64,000 bases of DNA from DMER64 sp964542305 (GTDB taxonomy: Bacteria; Bacteroidota; Bacteroidia; Bacteroidales; UBA932), in assembly GCA_964542305.1 (NCBI GenBank), contig CAZITX010000004.1, forward strand, positions 62,001-126,000. Reading direction: 5' to 3'. The translations under genes and the position numbers were made by a program. The notes beneath the pieces were generated by a model, which saw nothing but the letters and a program-made list of their open reading frames with translations, was not told the DNA's origin and did no database searches. Shown here in pieces: positions 40,234 through 48,583 of the stretch. The stretch's first letter is position 1; the number at the start of each line of letters is the position of its first letter.

Positions 40234-41268
40234 TTATTGATTGAAAATGTCCGCCCAGCGGTAATGTTTCCTGTTTTTCCAGTCCTCTTTGCGATAGGCA
40301 TAACCGGCTATCAGGGGTACCACGGTCGTGGCCTCGGCATAAACCATTTGTTCGTGCACGGTGCTTACTTTTCCCCAGGAAGAAGCTTCTTTGAGTGTGG
40401 AACTGGAACAGGCCCCGTCCCGGACGTCGGCCACGGTGATTTGTATGGCGTATTGATGCATGGGCACGTCCAGACCCTGGCATTCGGCGCATACGACTGT
40501 GTCCTGGGCAAAATTCTTGGGAACGCCGCCACCTATCATAAACAGTCCGCTTGTTTTGGCTTTGATCTTGATTTCAGTCAATTCCCTGAAGTCGGCAACC
40601 GAATCAATAGTCAGGTAAGGTTTTCCTTCTTTCATACGTTCCAATTGATGCATTACCAGTCCGAATCCCGCACTGCAATCGGAAAAGGCCGGCACGAATA
40701 TGGGAACACTGTGTTCGTAACAGATCTGGATCAAGGAGTTTTTCTTTACCGAGTTTTCTTTCAGCCATTTACCGGTTTCCCATAAAAATTCCCTGGAAGA
40801 ATAGGGACGGGGTTCCAGGCTGTCGGCGATCTTTTTGATGGTGGCATCGCAATGCTGCAGTTCCTCTTCATCAATATAGGTATCATAGATACGGTCTATG
40901 TACACACTGCGCAACATCCCGTCATCTATGAAGGGAGTTCCTTTGTAATGCTTGAATCCCAGGGCTTCAAAGAAATCCATGTCTATTATGGAGGCTCCTG
41001 TGGAAACGATACAGTCTATCATGTTGAAGCGTACCATATCTACATATACCTGCATGCAACCGCCTGCGCTGGAACTGCCTGCCAGGGTTAGCCAGTTGGT
41101 GCAGTCATTGTCCCGGATCATCATCTGAAGAATGTCGGCAGCCCTGGCCGTATCGCGTGATGAGAAAGACATATCCCGCATGGAATCAATAATATCTGTT
41201 GAATTGATCTTGGTGATGTCAATGTGTTGAATGACATCTTTTAACAGGTCTTTTTTCTTTAATGTCAT
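40234..41268 (-). CDS. Deoxyhypusine-synthase-like protein
   Basis: A 344-residue NAD-binding protein of the deoxyhypusine synthase family. Visible are LAGSSSAGGCMQVYVDMVR, IVSTGASIIDMDFFEALG, IFVPAFSDCSAGFG and SGLFMIGGGVPKNFAQD, whose K251 aligns with the catalytic Lys of the eukaryotic enzyme. Bacteria have no eIF5A, so the substrate must differ; bacterial relatives have been linked to homospermidine and other polyamine reactions. It is divergent from lysA. A -7 box lies at 41292. Confidence 0.88.
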   Translation of the reverse strand: MTLKKKDLLKDVIQHIDITKINSTDIIDSMRDMSFSSRDTARAADILQMMIRDNDCTNWLTLAGSSSAGGCMQVYVDMVRFNMIDCIVSTGASIIDMDFFEALGFKHYKGTPFIDDGMLRSVYIDRIYDTYIDEEELQHCDATIKKIADSLEPRPYSSREFLWETGKWLKENSVKKNSLIQICYEHSVPIFVPAFSDCSAGFGLVMHQLERMKEGKPYLTIDSVADFRELTEIKIKAKTSGLFMIGGGVPKNFAQDTVVCAECQGLDVPMHQYAIQITVADVRDGACSSSTLKEASSWGKVSTVHEQMVYAEATTVVPLIAGYAYRKEDWKNRKHYRWADIFNQ

Positions 41269-41291
41269 AGCTGTGTCTTTATATAACGCCT

Positions 41292-41299
41292 CAAAGGTA
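41292..41299 (-). promoter_or_regulatory. -7 box of the deoxyhypusine-synthase-like gene
   Basis: Minus-strand TACCTTTG matches TAnnTTTG, 23 bp before the ATG at 41268. A TTTG lies 11 bp upstream, too close to be the usual partner. Confidence 0.45.
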
Positions 41300-41321
41300 A
41301 GGCTTTAATTCAAAAAAATGT

Positions 41322-41329
41322 TAATTTTG
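41322..41329 (+). promoter_or_regulatory. Possible -7 box of lysA
   Basis: TAATTTTG matches TAnnTTTG and ends 24 bp before the ATG at 41354; it favours that start over the ATG at 41318, which it overlaps closely. Confidence 0.4.
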
Positions 41330-41353
41330 GCGGATAATTCATTCCGTTACATT

Positions 41354-42511
41354 ATGCAATTTACACGTTTTATCAATGCCTTCAAGCGTCTGGAAACACC
41401 CTTTTATTTTTACGATCTGGACATCCTGGACCAAACCCTCAGAACATACACAAAAAATCTCATAAAATACGGATACAAAGCACATTACGCCATGAAGGCT
41501 AATGCCAATCCACGTATCCTGGAGATCATTCAACGTTCCGGATTAGGGGCAGACTGTGTAAGCGGTAATGAGGTACAACTGGCACTGGATATGGGCTTTG
41601 ATCCCGAAACAGTCGTATTTGCAGGTGTCGGCAAATCCGACAAAGAGATCCGCACCGCATTGCAGGGAGGTATTTTTTCCTTTAATTGCGAATCGGTACC
41701 TGAAATAAAGATCATTAACGATCTGGCTGCTCAAATGGGAAAGACCGCCCGTATATCACTAAGGCTGAATCCCAATATTGACGCACATACCAACAAGCAC
41801 ATCACAACGGGAAGATCCCGGGACAAGTTTGGGATCAGTGAATGGATGCTGGACGATGTACTTCAGGTATTTGCCAATAGTACCAACATTAAATTGATAG
41901 GCCTTCATTTTCACATCGGTTCACAGGTTACCGATATGAGAGTATTTGAAATGTTATGCGACAAAGTAAATTACTTCCAGCGCTGGTTTGAACAACGCGA
42001 TATCCGTATTGAACACATTAACCTGGGAGGAGGAGTAGCCGTAAATTACAAAAACCCGCTGGAGAATTTGTTCAGTCCGTTTGAGACCTATTTTGAAACC
42101 ATTAACAGGAACCTGGAATTGAGAAAGGGACAAAAAGTACATTTTGAACCCGGAAGGGCCCTGGTAGCACAGTGCGGGTTCCTTATTTCCAGGGTTTTAT
42201 ACGTAAAAGTAGGGAAAGGCAAGAAATTTGCAATACTGGATGCGGGGATGAACGATTTGATCCGTCCTGCTTTGTACGGAGCACGGCACGCGGTCTGTAA
42301 TTTTACATCGGCATCGGAAAAGACAGAGGTGTACGATGTTGTGGGACCGGTTTGCGAATCGGCCGACCGCTTTGGCCTTTCGGTTCGTTTGCCTGAAACA
42401 TCACGTGGCGATATGGTAGCCATTTGTACGGCAGGTGCCTACGGACAGGTTATGAGTATGCGTTATAATCAGCGGGAACTGGCACAGGCATACTACTCGC
42501 CCGATTTATAA
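41354..42511 (+). CDS. lysA: Diaminopimelate decarboxylase
   Basis: A 385-residue fold-III PLP decarboxylase producing L-lysine from meso-diaminopimelate. The PLP Lys is K48 in YAMKANANP; other sites are HFHIGSQ, GGGVAVNY, EPGRALVA and CESADRFG. Start ATG 41354 is preferred over 41318 because of the -7 box and family length. It begins a plus-strand run with the Sua5-like gene, ffh and folD. Another DAP-pathway gene, dapF, occurs 11 kb away. Confidence 0.95.
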   Translation: MQFTRFINAFKRLETPFYFYDLDILDQTLRTYTKNLIKYGYKAHYAMKANANPRILEIIQRSGLGADCVSGNEVQLALDMGFDPETVVFAGVGKSDKEIRTALQGGIFSFNCESVPEIKIINDLAAQMGKTARISLRLNPNIDAHTNKHITTGRSRDKFGISEWMLDDVLQVFANSTNIKLIGLHFHIGSQVTDMRVFEMLCDKVNYFQRWFEQRDIRIEHINLGGGVAVNYKNPLENLFSPFETYFETINRNLELRKGQKVHFEPGRALVAQCGFLISRVLYVKVGKGKKFAILDAGMNDLIRPALYGARHAVCNFTSASEKTEVYDVVGPVCESADRFGLSVRLPETSRGDMVAICTAGAYGQVMSMRYNQRELAQAYYSPDL

Positions 42512-42516
42512 GAGTT

Positions 42517-43131
42517 ATGTATTTTAAGATATATCCGGACAATCCACAGGACAGACTCATTGAACAGACAGTCTCCACCCTGCAAAAGGGAGGGTTGGTT
42601 ATATATCCGACTGACAGTGTATACGGGATGGGATGTTCCATAGAATACCTGGGAAGTGTGCCGCGTATGGAGCGGATAAAAGGTTATTATACACCATCCA
42701 CAAGATTGTCGTTCCTTTGTTATGATTTGTCTCAGCTGTCTTCGTATTGCAGGCCTATGAGCAACAGCGTTTTCAGGATGATGAAGAAAAACCTGCCGGG
42801 GCCGTATACCTTTTTATTACAAGGGAACAGCCAGGTACCCAAACTGTTCAAAGGGAAAAAGCATACCGTCGGTATCCGCGTTCCGGACAATCCCATATTA
42901 CAGCAGATCCTCAGGGAATTGGGAGTACCCATCATTTCCACATCACTTCCCTGGGACGATACCGAACCGGAATACGGTTACGAACCGGATCTGATCAACG
43001 AACGGTTTGGCGAGTTGGTGGACATTGTGATAGACGGCGGACCGGGGGGGCAGGATCCCTCGGCAATTATTGATTGTACGGGTCCCGAACCTATGGTTAT
43101 CCGGGAAGGGCCCAAAACCATTAATGGATAA
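42517..43131 (+). CDS. Sua5/YciO/YrdC-family protein
   Basis: A 204-residue protein of the threonylcarbamoyl-AMP synthase fold: GGLVIYPTDSVYGMGC, RLSFLCYDLSQLSSYC, PGPYTFLLQ, TVGIRVPDN, IISTSLPW and PSAIIDCTG. The sequence is closer to the YciO branch than to TsaC, so a role in t6A formation is possible but not certain. It lies 5 bp after lysA and 14 bp before ffh. Confidence 0.87.
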   Translation: MYFKIYPDNPQDRLIEQTVSTLQKGGLVIYPTDSVYGMGCSIEYLGSVPRMERIKGYYTPSTRLSFLCYDLSQLSSYCRPMSNSVFRMMKKNLPGPYTFLLQGNSQVPKLFKGKKHTVGIRVPDNPILQQILRELGVPIISTSLPWDDTEPEYGYEPDLINERFGELVDIVIDGGPGGQDPSAIIDCTGPEPMVIREGPKTING

Positions 43132-43145
43132 ATAGAGTAATATAT

Positions 43146-44480
43146 ATGTTTGAGAATCTGACGGAAAGACTGGAAAGATCGTTTCAATTGTTAAAGGGTG
43201 AAGGAAAGATCACCGAGATCAACGTGGCGGAAACCCTCAAGGATGTGCGCAGGGCATTGCTCGATGCCGACGTCAGCTACAAAGTGGCCAAAACTTTTTG
43301 CGACCGGGTCAAAGAAGAGGCTTTGGGACAGGACGTGCTCAAAGCGGTGCGTCCCGGTCAGATGATGACAAAAATTGTCCACGACCGTCTGGCTGAGCTG
43401 ATGGGAGGGGATGCCTCGGGAATCAATGTAAAGGGAAATCCGGGGATTGTTCTGGTTGCGGGACTGCAGGGCTCGGGTAAGACCACCTTCTCGGCAAAAC
43501 TTTCTCTCCATTTAAAAAAGAAGAAAGGCCTGCGGCCGCTGTTGGTTGCAGGGGACATATACCGCCCCGCTGCCATGGAACAGTTACAGGTTCTGGGGCA
43601 GCAGACCGGCGTTGACGTGCATGTTGAAAATGAGAACCGGGATCCGGTTAAAATTGCCCGTAACGCTATAGAGAAAGCCAAAAAGGAAGGATATGGAGTG
43701 GTGATCATTGATACGGCGGGCCGTCTTGCCATTGACCAGGCTATGATGGAAGAGATTACCGCCATCAAAAAAGCGGTTGATCCCACAGAAACCCTGTTTG
43801 TGGTTGATTCCATGACCGGACAGGATGCCGTGGAAACCGCCCGTGCCTTCCATGAAAGATTACAATATGACGGGGTTGTACTGACCAAACTGGATGGGGA
43901 TACACGCGGCGGGGCTGCCCTGACCATACGTGCCGTAGTTAACAAACCCATAAAATTTGTCAGTTCCGGGGAGAAAATGGATGCATTGGATGTGTTCTAT
44001 CCTTCGCGTATAGCAGACAGGATCCTGGGAATGGGAGATATAGTCAGTTTGGTGGAAAAAGCACAGGAACAGTTTGATGAGGAAGAAAGCAAGAAATTAC
44101 GAAAGAAACTGGCACAGGACAGTTTTAATTTCAATGATTTTTTGAAACAGATCAAACAGGTGCAGAAGATGGGAAATATCAAGGACCTGGCATCCATGAT
44201 ACCCGGGGTATCCAAAATGATCAAAGATCAGGATATTGATAACGATGCCTTCAAAGGGATTGAAGCCATCATATCGTCCATGACACCGGAAGAAAGAGAT
44301 GATCCTTCGCTGTTGAACGGCAACAGGCGTAAACGTATAGCATTGGGCAGCGGCACATCCATAACTGAAGTAAACCGTTTGATCAAACAGTTTGACGATA
44401 CCCGTAAAATGATGAAAAGCATGCGCGGGGGCGGACGTGGAATGTCTATGGCAAATGCATTAAGAAAAGGAGGATTATGA
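43146..44480 (+). CDS. ffh: Signal recognition particle protein Ffh
   Basis: A 444-residue SRP54 GTPase. The N domain (1-90) is followed by the G domain with G1 GLQGSGKTT (106-114), DTAGRLAID and TKLDGDTRGGAAL, and the Met-rich M domain (about 300-440) ending KSMRGGGRGMSMANALRKGG. It targets membrane proteins co-translationally with 4.5S RNA and FtsY. The stop overlaps the folD start region. Confidence 0.97.
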   Translation: MFENLTERLERSFQLLKGEGKITEINVAETLKDVRRALLDADVSYKVAKTFCDRVKEEALGQDVLKAVRPGQMMTKIVHDRLAELMGGDASGINVKGNPGIVLVAGLQGSGKTTFSAKLSLHLKKKKGLRPLLVAGDIYRPAAMEQLQVLGQQTGVDVHVENENRDPVKIARNAIEKAKKEGYGVVIIDTAGRLAIDQAMMEEITAIKKAVDPTETLFVVDSMTGQDAVETARAFHERLQYDGVVLTKLDGDTRGGAALTIRAVVNKPIKFVSSGEKMDALDVFYPSRIADRILGMGDIVSLVEKAQEQFDEEESKKLRKKLAQDSFNFNDFLKQIKQVQKMGNIKDLASMIPGVSKMIKDQDIDNDAFKGIEAIISSMTPEERDDPSLLNGNRRKRIALGSGTSITEVNRLIKQFDDTRKMMKSMRGGGRGMSMANALRKGGL

Positions 44481-45358
44481 TGAAATTAATCGATGGAAAA
44501 CAAACGGCACAGGACCTCAAAAAGAAAATTGCTGAGGACGTAGCCGGCTTTATTCGCCAATACGGCAGAAGACCTCACCTGGCGGCCATTTTGGTAGGCG
44601 AAGATCCGGCCAGTCAAACGTATGTCCGGAATAAAGAAAAGGATTGTGAGGAAGTTGGGATGGATTCGTCTCTATACAAATTTTCGGACACCATTACGAG
44701 GGAGGAATTGCTTTCCTGCGTTCAGACCATCAATGAGGATCCCGAAATTGACGGCCTGATAGTCCAGTTGCCGCTGCCGGATCACCTGGATGCCCAGGAG
44801 ATCATTGAAACCATTGATCCGTCCAAAGATGTGGACGGGTTTCACCCGGTTAATGTAGGACGCATGGTACTGGGGTTGCCTTCGTTTGTTTCTGCAACAC
44901 CGGCAGGTATCGTGGATTTGCTGGAATACTACAAGATCCCTACACAGGGTAAGGAATGTGTGATCATAGGACGCAGTAACATCGTGGGAAAACCGCTGGC
45001 CAACCTGTTATCTCAAAAAGGTCCGGGAGGGGATTGTACAGTGACTTTATGCCACAGCCGTACACGTGACCTGGATAAAATATGTCGCAGGGCCGACATC
45101 CTTATAGCTGCCCTGGGACGTCCCCATTTTTTGAAAGCCCATATGGTGAAAGAAGGAGCCGTGGTGATTGACGTTGGCATTTCAAGAGTGGAAGACAAAA
45201 GTACCAAATCGGGATTCCGCCTGGCTGGGGATGTGGACTTTGATGAAGTGGCCCCTCGTTGCAGTTACATTACACCGGTCCCCGGCGGTGTAGGCCCTAT
45301 GACACGTGTGTCATTATTGAAAAACACATTAAAAGCAGCTTTAAAACACAACAAATAA
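44480..45358 (+). CDS. folD: Methylenetetrahydrofolate dehydrogenase/cyclohydrolase
   Basis: A 292-residue bifunctional folate enzyme. It has GEDPASQTYVRNKEKDCEEVG with the catalytic Tyr-Lys, DGLIVQLPLPDHL, PSKDVDGFHPVNVGRM, the NADP site IIGRSNIVGKPLA and ITPVPGGVGPMT. Two ATGs are adjacent; an AGGAGG at 44468-44473, unusual for Bacteroidetes, is best spaced (6 bp) for the second one at 44480, which also gives the normal MKLIDGKQ start. Confidence 0.95.
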   Translation: MKLIDGKQTAQDLKKKIAEDVAGFIRQYGRRPHLAAILVGEDPASQTYVRNKEKDCEEVGMDSSLYKFSDTITREELLSCVQTINEDPEIDGLIVQLPLPDHLDAQEIIETIDPSKDVDGFHPVNVGRMVLGLPSFVSATPAGIVDLLEYYKIPTQGKECVIIGRSNIVGKPLANLLSQKGPGGDCTVTLCHSRTRDLDKICRRADILIAALGRPHFLKAHMVKEGAVVIDVGISRVEDKSTKSGFRLAGDVDFDEVAPRCSYITPVPGGVGPMTRVSLLKNTLKAALKHNK

Positions 45359-45365
45359 AATCATT

Positions 45366-46313
45366 ATGGAAAGAAGACATTTTTTAAAGACCGCTGTTCT
45401 GGGTGCAGTTGCCGGAACGGTGGGACTGAAAGGAATGAAGCTCTTTGCCTCGGAAAAAACAGCACCCGGAACCCTTCCCGGTAAAGACAGCATTCCCGAC
45501 ATGGTGGCCATTATGGGTGGAGAACCCGAACAGCTATATGCCCGTGCCATACAGGAAATGGGAGGCATGTCCCGGTACATTAAACCTGGGATGAAAGTAG
45601 TTGTTAAGCCGAATATCGGATGGGACAAAAGCCCCGAGTATGCAGCGTGTACCAATCCATTACTGGTGGGTGCCATCGTCAAAGATTGCCTGGCAGCAGG
45701 CGCGTCAGAGGTAAAAGTATTTGATCATACCTGTGACCATTGGAGAGGTTGTTATGAAAACAGCGGCATTCAGGAAGCTGTCAAAAAGGCCGGCGGAGAA
45801 ATGGCAAACGCCCATGAAGAAAGGTACTTCCGTGAAACTGAATTGCCCATGGCTCTTAGGATGAAAAAGCCAAAGATTCACGAAGCCCTTCTTGAATGCG
45901 ATGCCTGGATCAACGTTCCCGTATTGAAAAATCACGGAGGAGCCCGGATGACGCTGTGTATGAAGAACTATATGGGGATTGTGTGGGATCGCAGGTTTAT
46001 GCACTCCAACGACTTACAGCAATGTATAGCTGATGCCGCAACCTTTGAGAAACGTCCGGTACTGAACATAGTGGACGGGTACCGTATCATGACGCAAAAC
46101 GGACCCAAAGGGCGAAGTCTGGAAGATGTGCAGACACCCAAGGCTTTGTTCATGTCACAGGATATTGTTGCAGTAGATACGGCGGCCACACAATTTTTCA
46201 ACCAGTTCAGTGCCATGACGCTGGAAGATGCTTCTCATATTTTACTGGCTGAGAAACATCAGCTGGGTACCACAAAGCTTGATTCGTTGAACATTAAACG
46301 TATCCGGCTCTGA
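45366..46313 (+). CDS. DUF362 protein with Tat-like signal
   Basis: A 315-residue protein of the DUF362 family. The N-terminus MERRHFLKTAVLGAVAGTVG is a twin-arginine-like signal, so the folded protein is probably exported. The core has KPGMKVVVKPNIGWDKSPE, KVFDHTCDHWRGCYENSG, INVPVLKNHGGARMTLCMKN and DIVAVDTAATQFF. The partner polyferredoxin gene begins within its stop codon. DUF362 proteins are often found with Fe-S proteins, but the reaction is unknown. Confidence 0.85.
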   Translation: MERRHFLKTAVLGAVAGTVGLKGMKLFASEKTAPGTLPGKDSIPDMVAIMGGEPEQLYARAIQEMGGMSRYIKPGMKVVVKPNIGWDKSPEYAACTNPLLVGAIVKDCLAAGASEVKVFDHTCDHWRGCYENSGIQEAVKKAGGEMANAHEERYFRETELPMALRMKKPKIHEALLECDAWINVPVLKNHGGARMTLCMKNYMGIVWDRRFMHSNDLQQCIADAATFEKRPVLNIVDGYRIMTQNGPKGRSLEDVQTPKALFMSQDIVAVDTAATQFFNQFSAMTLEDASHILLAEKHQLGTTKLDSLNIKRIRL

Positions 46314-47812
46314 TGCACCTGTACGGCTTTCTGAAATGGTCCCGGAGGATTATTGCTTTGGCGGTTTTTGCAGGGCTCACGTATTTTTTTATTGCATTTT
46401 CCGCCAAAGCTGCAGGAGTCTGGAGTACGCTGCTGGGTTTGCAAATAGTACCCGCAATACTGGGTATTGCCACAGGGGGCCTGGTTACAGTATTGATTGT
46501 GCTGCTCATTACTTTGCTGTTCGGGAGGGTTTACTGTTCCCTGCTTTGTCCGCTGGGTATATACCAGGATATCATTTACCGGCTTGGTTTATTCATAAGG
46601 AATAAAAAGAAACGCCGGACCCGTTATACAAAACCACGCAACACACTCAGGTATTCCATATTGATCATTGTTGTTATTTGTGTTGCCTTTTCTTTTGTAT
46701 TGCCTCTGGTATGGCTTGATCCTTACGGATTATTCGGGAAAATGGCTGCAAACATAGGCAGGCCTTTGGCTTATGTTATTTCAGGCTCAAAATACGATGC
46801 CTGGAACCTGGCCGCCTTTCTGGTTTCAGCGGCTATCCTGATCGCATTGACCATAACTGCATTCTTTAAAGGCAGACTCTACTGCAACACCATTTGTCCT
46901 GTGGGAACTTTGCTGGGTTTTATCTCCCGGTATTCCATATTCCGGATACAGATTGATCCGGGGTCCTGTACACATTGTCAATTGTGCAGCATGAATTGCA
47001 AAGCCTTTTGCATAGATGCAGGCAAACCGGTGGTAGATAATTCCCGGTGCGTGGTATGTTTTAACTGTATATCCAAATGTGTCAAAGGATCTGTCGGCTA
47101 CCGTTTTGCCTGGAAACCCGGAAAGAAAGCCTTACCCGCTTCAGAAGAAAATAAACCTTCCGGTGGCACGAGCCGCAGGGCTTTTCTGTTGGCTGCCATG
47201 GGAACAGGAGCCGGGGTCGTTTTACTAAACCGGTTCACAGAAAAGAAGATAATTAATATTCCCAATGCCATGCCCCCGGGTGCCGGTACACTGGATCGAC
47301 TTAAAGACACCTGTATAGCCTGTCATGCTTGTATTGCAGCCTGTCCTGCCCATATTATCAAACCGGCCATGGGAGCTTTTGGATGGCAGGGATTCCTGTT
47401 GCCTTCGGTATCTTATGATAACGGTTTTTGCGGTTTTGATTGCCAAAAATGCCAGGAAGTTTGTCCTTCCGGAGCGTTGCAGCTAATGACCCTGGAAGAG
47501 AAAAAACGGGTCAAGATGGGCGTTGTAAAACTAATGCTGGAAAACTGCATAGTAGAAAAATTCGGAACTGATTGCGGGGCGTGTGATGAGCATTGTCCTG
47601 TCAAAGCAGTAAGAATGACACCCAGGGAAGGAAGCGACAAACTGTTTCCCAAAACTACCCCGGCTTTGTGTATCGGATGCGGCGGATGTGAGTTTATTTG
47701 TCCTGCCCGCCCTAAAGCCATTGTAGTGCTTCCGTTGTCCGAACAACGTCAGGCAGATGAACCTGTCATTGATGCCACTATTAATATTGAAGTGGACGGA
47801 TTCGGTTTTTAG
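46313..47812 (+). CDS. NapH/NosR-like membrane polyferredoxin
   Basis: A 499-residue protein. About four to six membrane helices (1-205) hold two CPLGIYQD- and CPVGTLLG-type loops. Then come ferredoxin motifs CTHCQLCSMNC and CVVCFNCISKC, an internal twin-arginine-like SRRAFLLAAMGTGAG, and four more clusters: CIACHACIAACP, CGFDCQKCQEVCP, CGACDEHCP and CIGCGGCEFICP. It is probably a quinol- or ferredoxin-linked electron conduit across the membrane, serving the DUF362 partner. The internal second twin-arginine motif suggests a fusion of a membrane part and an exported part. Confidence 0.86.
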   Translation: MHLYGFLKWSRRIIALAVFAGLTYFFIAFSAKAAGVWSTLLGLQIVPAILGIATGGLVTVLIVLLITLLFGRVYCSLLCPLGIYQDIIYRLGLFIRNKKKRRTRYTKPRNTLRYSILIIVVICVAFSFVLPLVWLDPYGLFGKMAANIGRPLAYVISGSKYDAWNLAAFLVSAAILIALTITAFFKGRLYCNTICPVGTLLGFISRYSIFRIQIDPGSCTHCQLCSMNCKAFCIDAGKPVVDNSRCVVCFNCISKCVKGSVGYRFAWKPGKKALPASEENKPSGGTSRRAFLLAAMGTGAGVVLLNRFTEKKIINIPNAMPPGAGTLDRLKDTCIACHACIAACPAHIIKPAMGAFGWQGFLLPSVSYDNGFCGFDCQKCQEVCPSGALQLMTLEEKKRVKMGVVKLMLENCIVEKFGTDCGACDEHCPVKAVRMTPREGSDKLFPKTTPALCIGCGGCEFICPARPKAIVVLPLSEQRQADEPVIDATINIEVDGFGF

Positions 47813-48498
47813 TCCCCGGTATCCGGATTTAAAAGAGAAGGTCTCAACCGTTCCGTACGGTCGAGACTTTTTTCTTCCTGCCAGTTGCGGATCTTGACCG
47901 GATCGCCGCTTAGCAGTACATCAGGGACTTTCCATCCCCTGAAATCGGCCGGCCGGGTATAAATGGGGGGAGCCAGAAGCCCGTCCTGGAAGCTGTCTGT
48001 CAGGGCCGATGTTTCATTCGATAATGCTCCGGGGAGAAGTCGTACTACGGCATCCGTTATGACTGCAGCAGCCAGTTCTCCTCCGCTCAATACGTAATCT
48101 CCTATAGATAATTCTTTGGTTATCAGATGGTCTCGGATTCTTTGATCGATCCCTTTGTAATGGCCGCATAGGATGATTACATTTTGCATGCATGACAGGC
48201 GGTTAGCCTCTTTCTGAGAGAAGTGTTCCCCGTCCGGGCTGGTATAAATGATCTCATCATAGATGCGTTCTTTCTTAAGATCTTCCAACAGTTTGAAAAC
48301 GGGCTCTATCATCATGACCATACCGGCATCGCCGCCGAATGCATAATCGTCTGTTTGTCTGTATTTTCCCTTGCCGTAAATTTTCAGATCGTGGATTACG
48401 ATTTCAACCAATGATCCGGCCCTGGCCCTTTTAACTATGGAATGAGAAAGTGGACTTTCCAACAATTCGGGAAGTACCGTAATTATGTCGATTCTCAT
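47809..48498 (-). CDS. trmD: tRNA (guanine-N1-)-methyltransferase TrmD
   Basis: A 229-residue SPOUT methyltransferase making m1G37, required for reading-frame maintenance. It starts MRIDIITVLPELLESPLSHS and has YGKGKYRQTDDYAFGGDAGM, ILCGHYKGIDQRI and the knot IGDYVLSGGELAA. The start at 48498 fits the family and the -7 box just upstream; a longer frame to 48543 crosses that box. The last 60 bp also encode, antisense, the terminator of the neighbouring operon. Confidence 0.96.
   Translation of the reverse strand: MRIDIITVLPELLESPLSHSIVKRARAGSLVEIVIHDLKIYGKGKYRQTDDYAFGGDAGMVMMIEPVFKLLEDLKKERIYDEIIYTSPDGEHFSQKEANRLSCMQNVIILCGHYKGIDQRIRDHLITKELSIGDYVLSGGELAAAVITDAVVRLLPGALSNETSALTDSFQDGLLAPPIYTRPADFRGWKVPDVLLSGDPVKIRNWQEEKSLDRTERLRPSLLNPDTGD
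47841..47873 (+). terminator. Intrinsic terminator inside trmD (plus strand)
   Basis: GTCTC/GAGAC and ACCGT/ACGGT pair as 5+5 bp with one mismatch around a TCCGT loop (47841-47867), followed by six T. It is 29 bp after the polyferredoxin stop and lies antisense within the 3' end of trmD. Confidence 0.7.
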
Positions 48499-48505
48499 AA
48501 TAATG

Positions 48506-48513
48506 CAAAAGTA
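48506..48513 (-). promoter_or_regulatory. -7 box of trmD
   Basis: Minus-strand TACTTTTG, a TAnnTTTG match only 7 bp before the ATG at 48498, so trmD mRNA may be nearly leaderless. Confidence 0.5.
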
Positions 48514-48543
48514 ATCATTATTCCATATATTGGAGTTTTTCAT

Positions 48544-48551
48544 TACATTTG
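48544..48551 (+). promoter_or_regulatory. -7 box of the DUF349-yidC-yggS operon
   Basis: TACATTTG, an exact TAnnTTTG match 32 bp before the ATG at 48584; divergent from trmD. Confidence 0.5.
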
Positions 48552-48583
48552 CAAGCTATAAATACTAATTCCTTTCTCGTACA

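Noticed and set aside
43358..43951. 197-codon frame opposite ffh
   Set aside because: Ser/Thr-rich shadow of the conserved GTPase domain; no start signal or neighbours support it.
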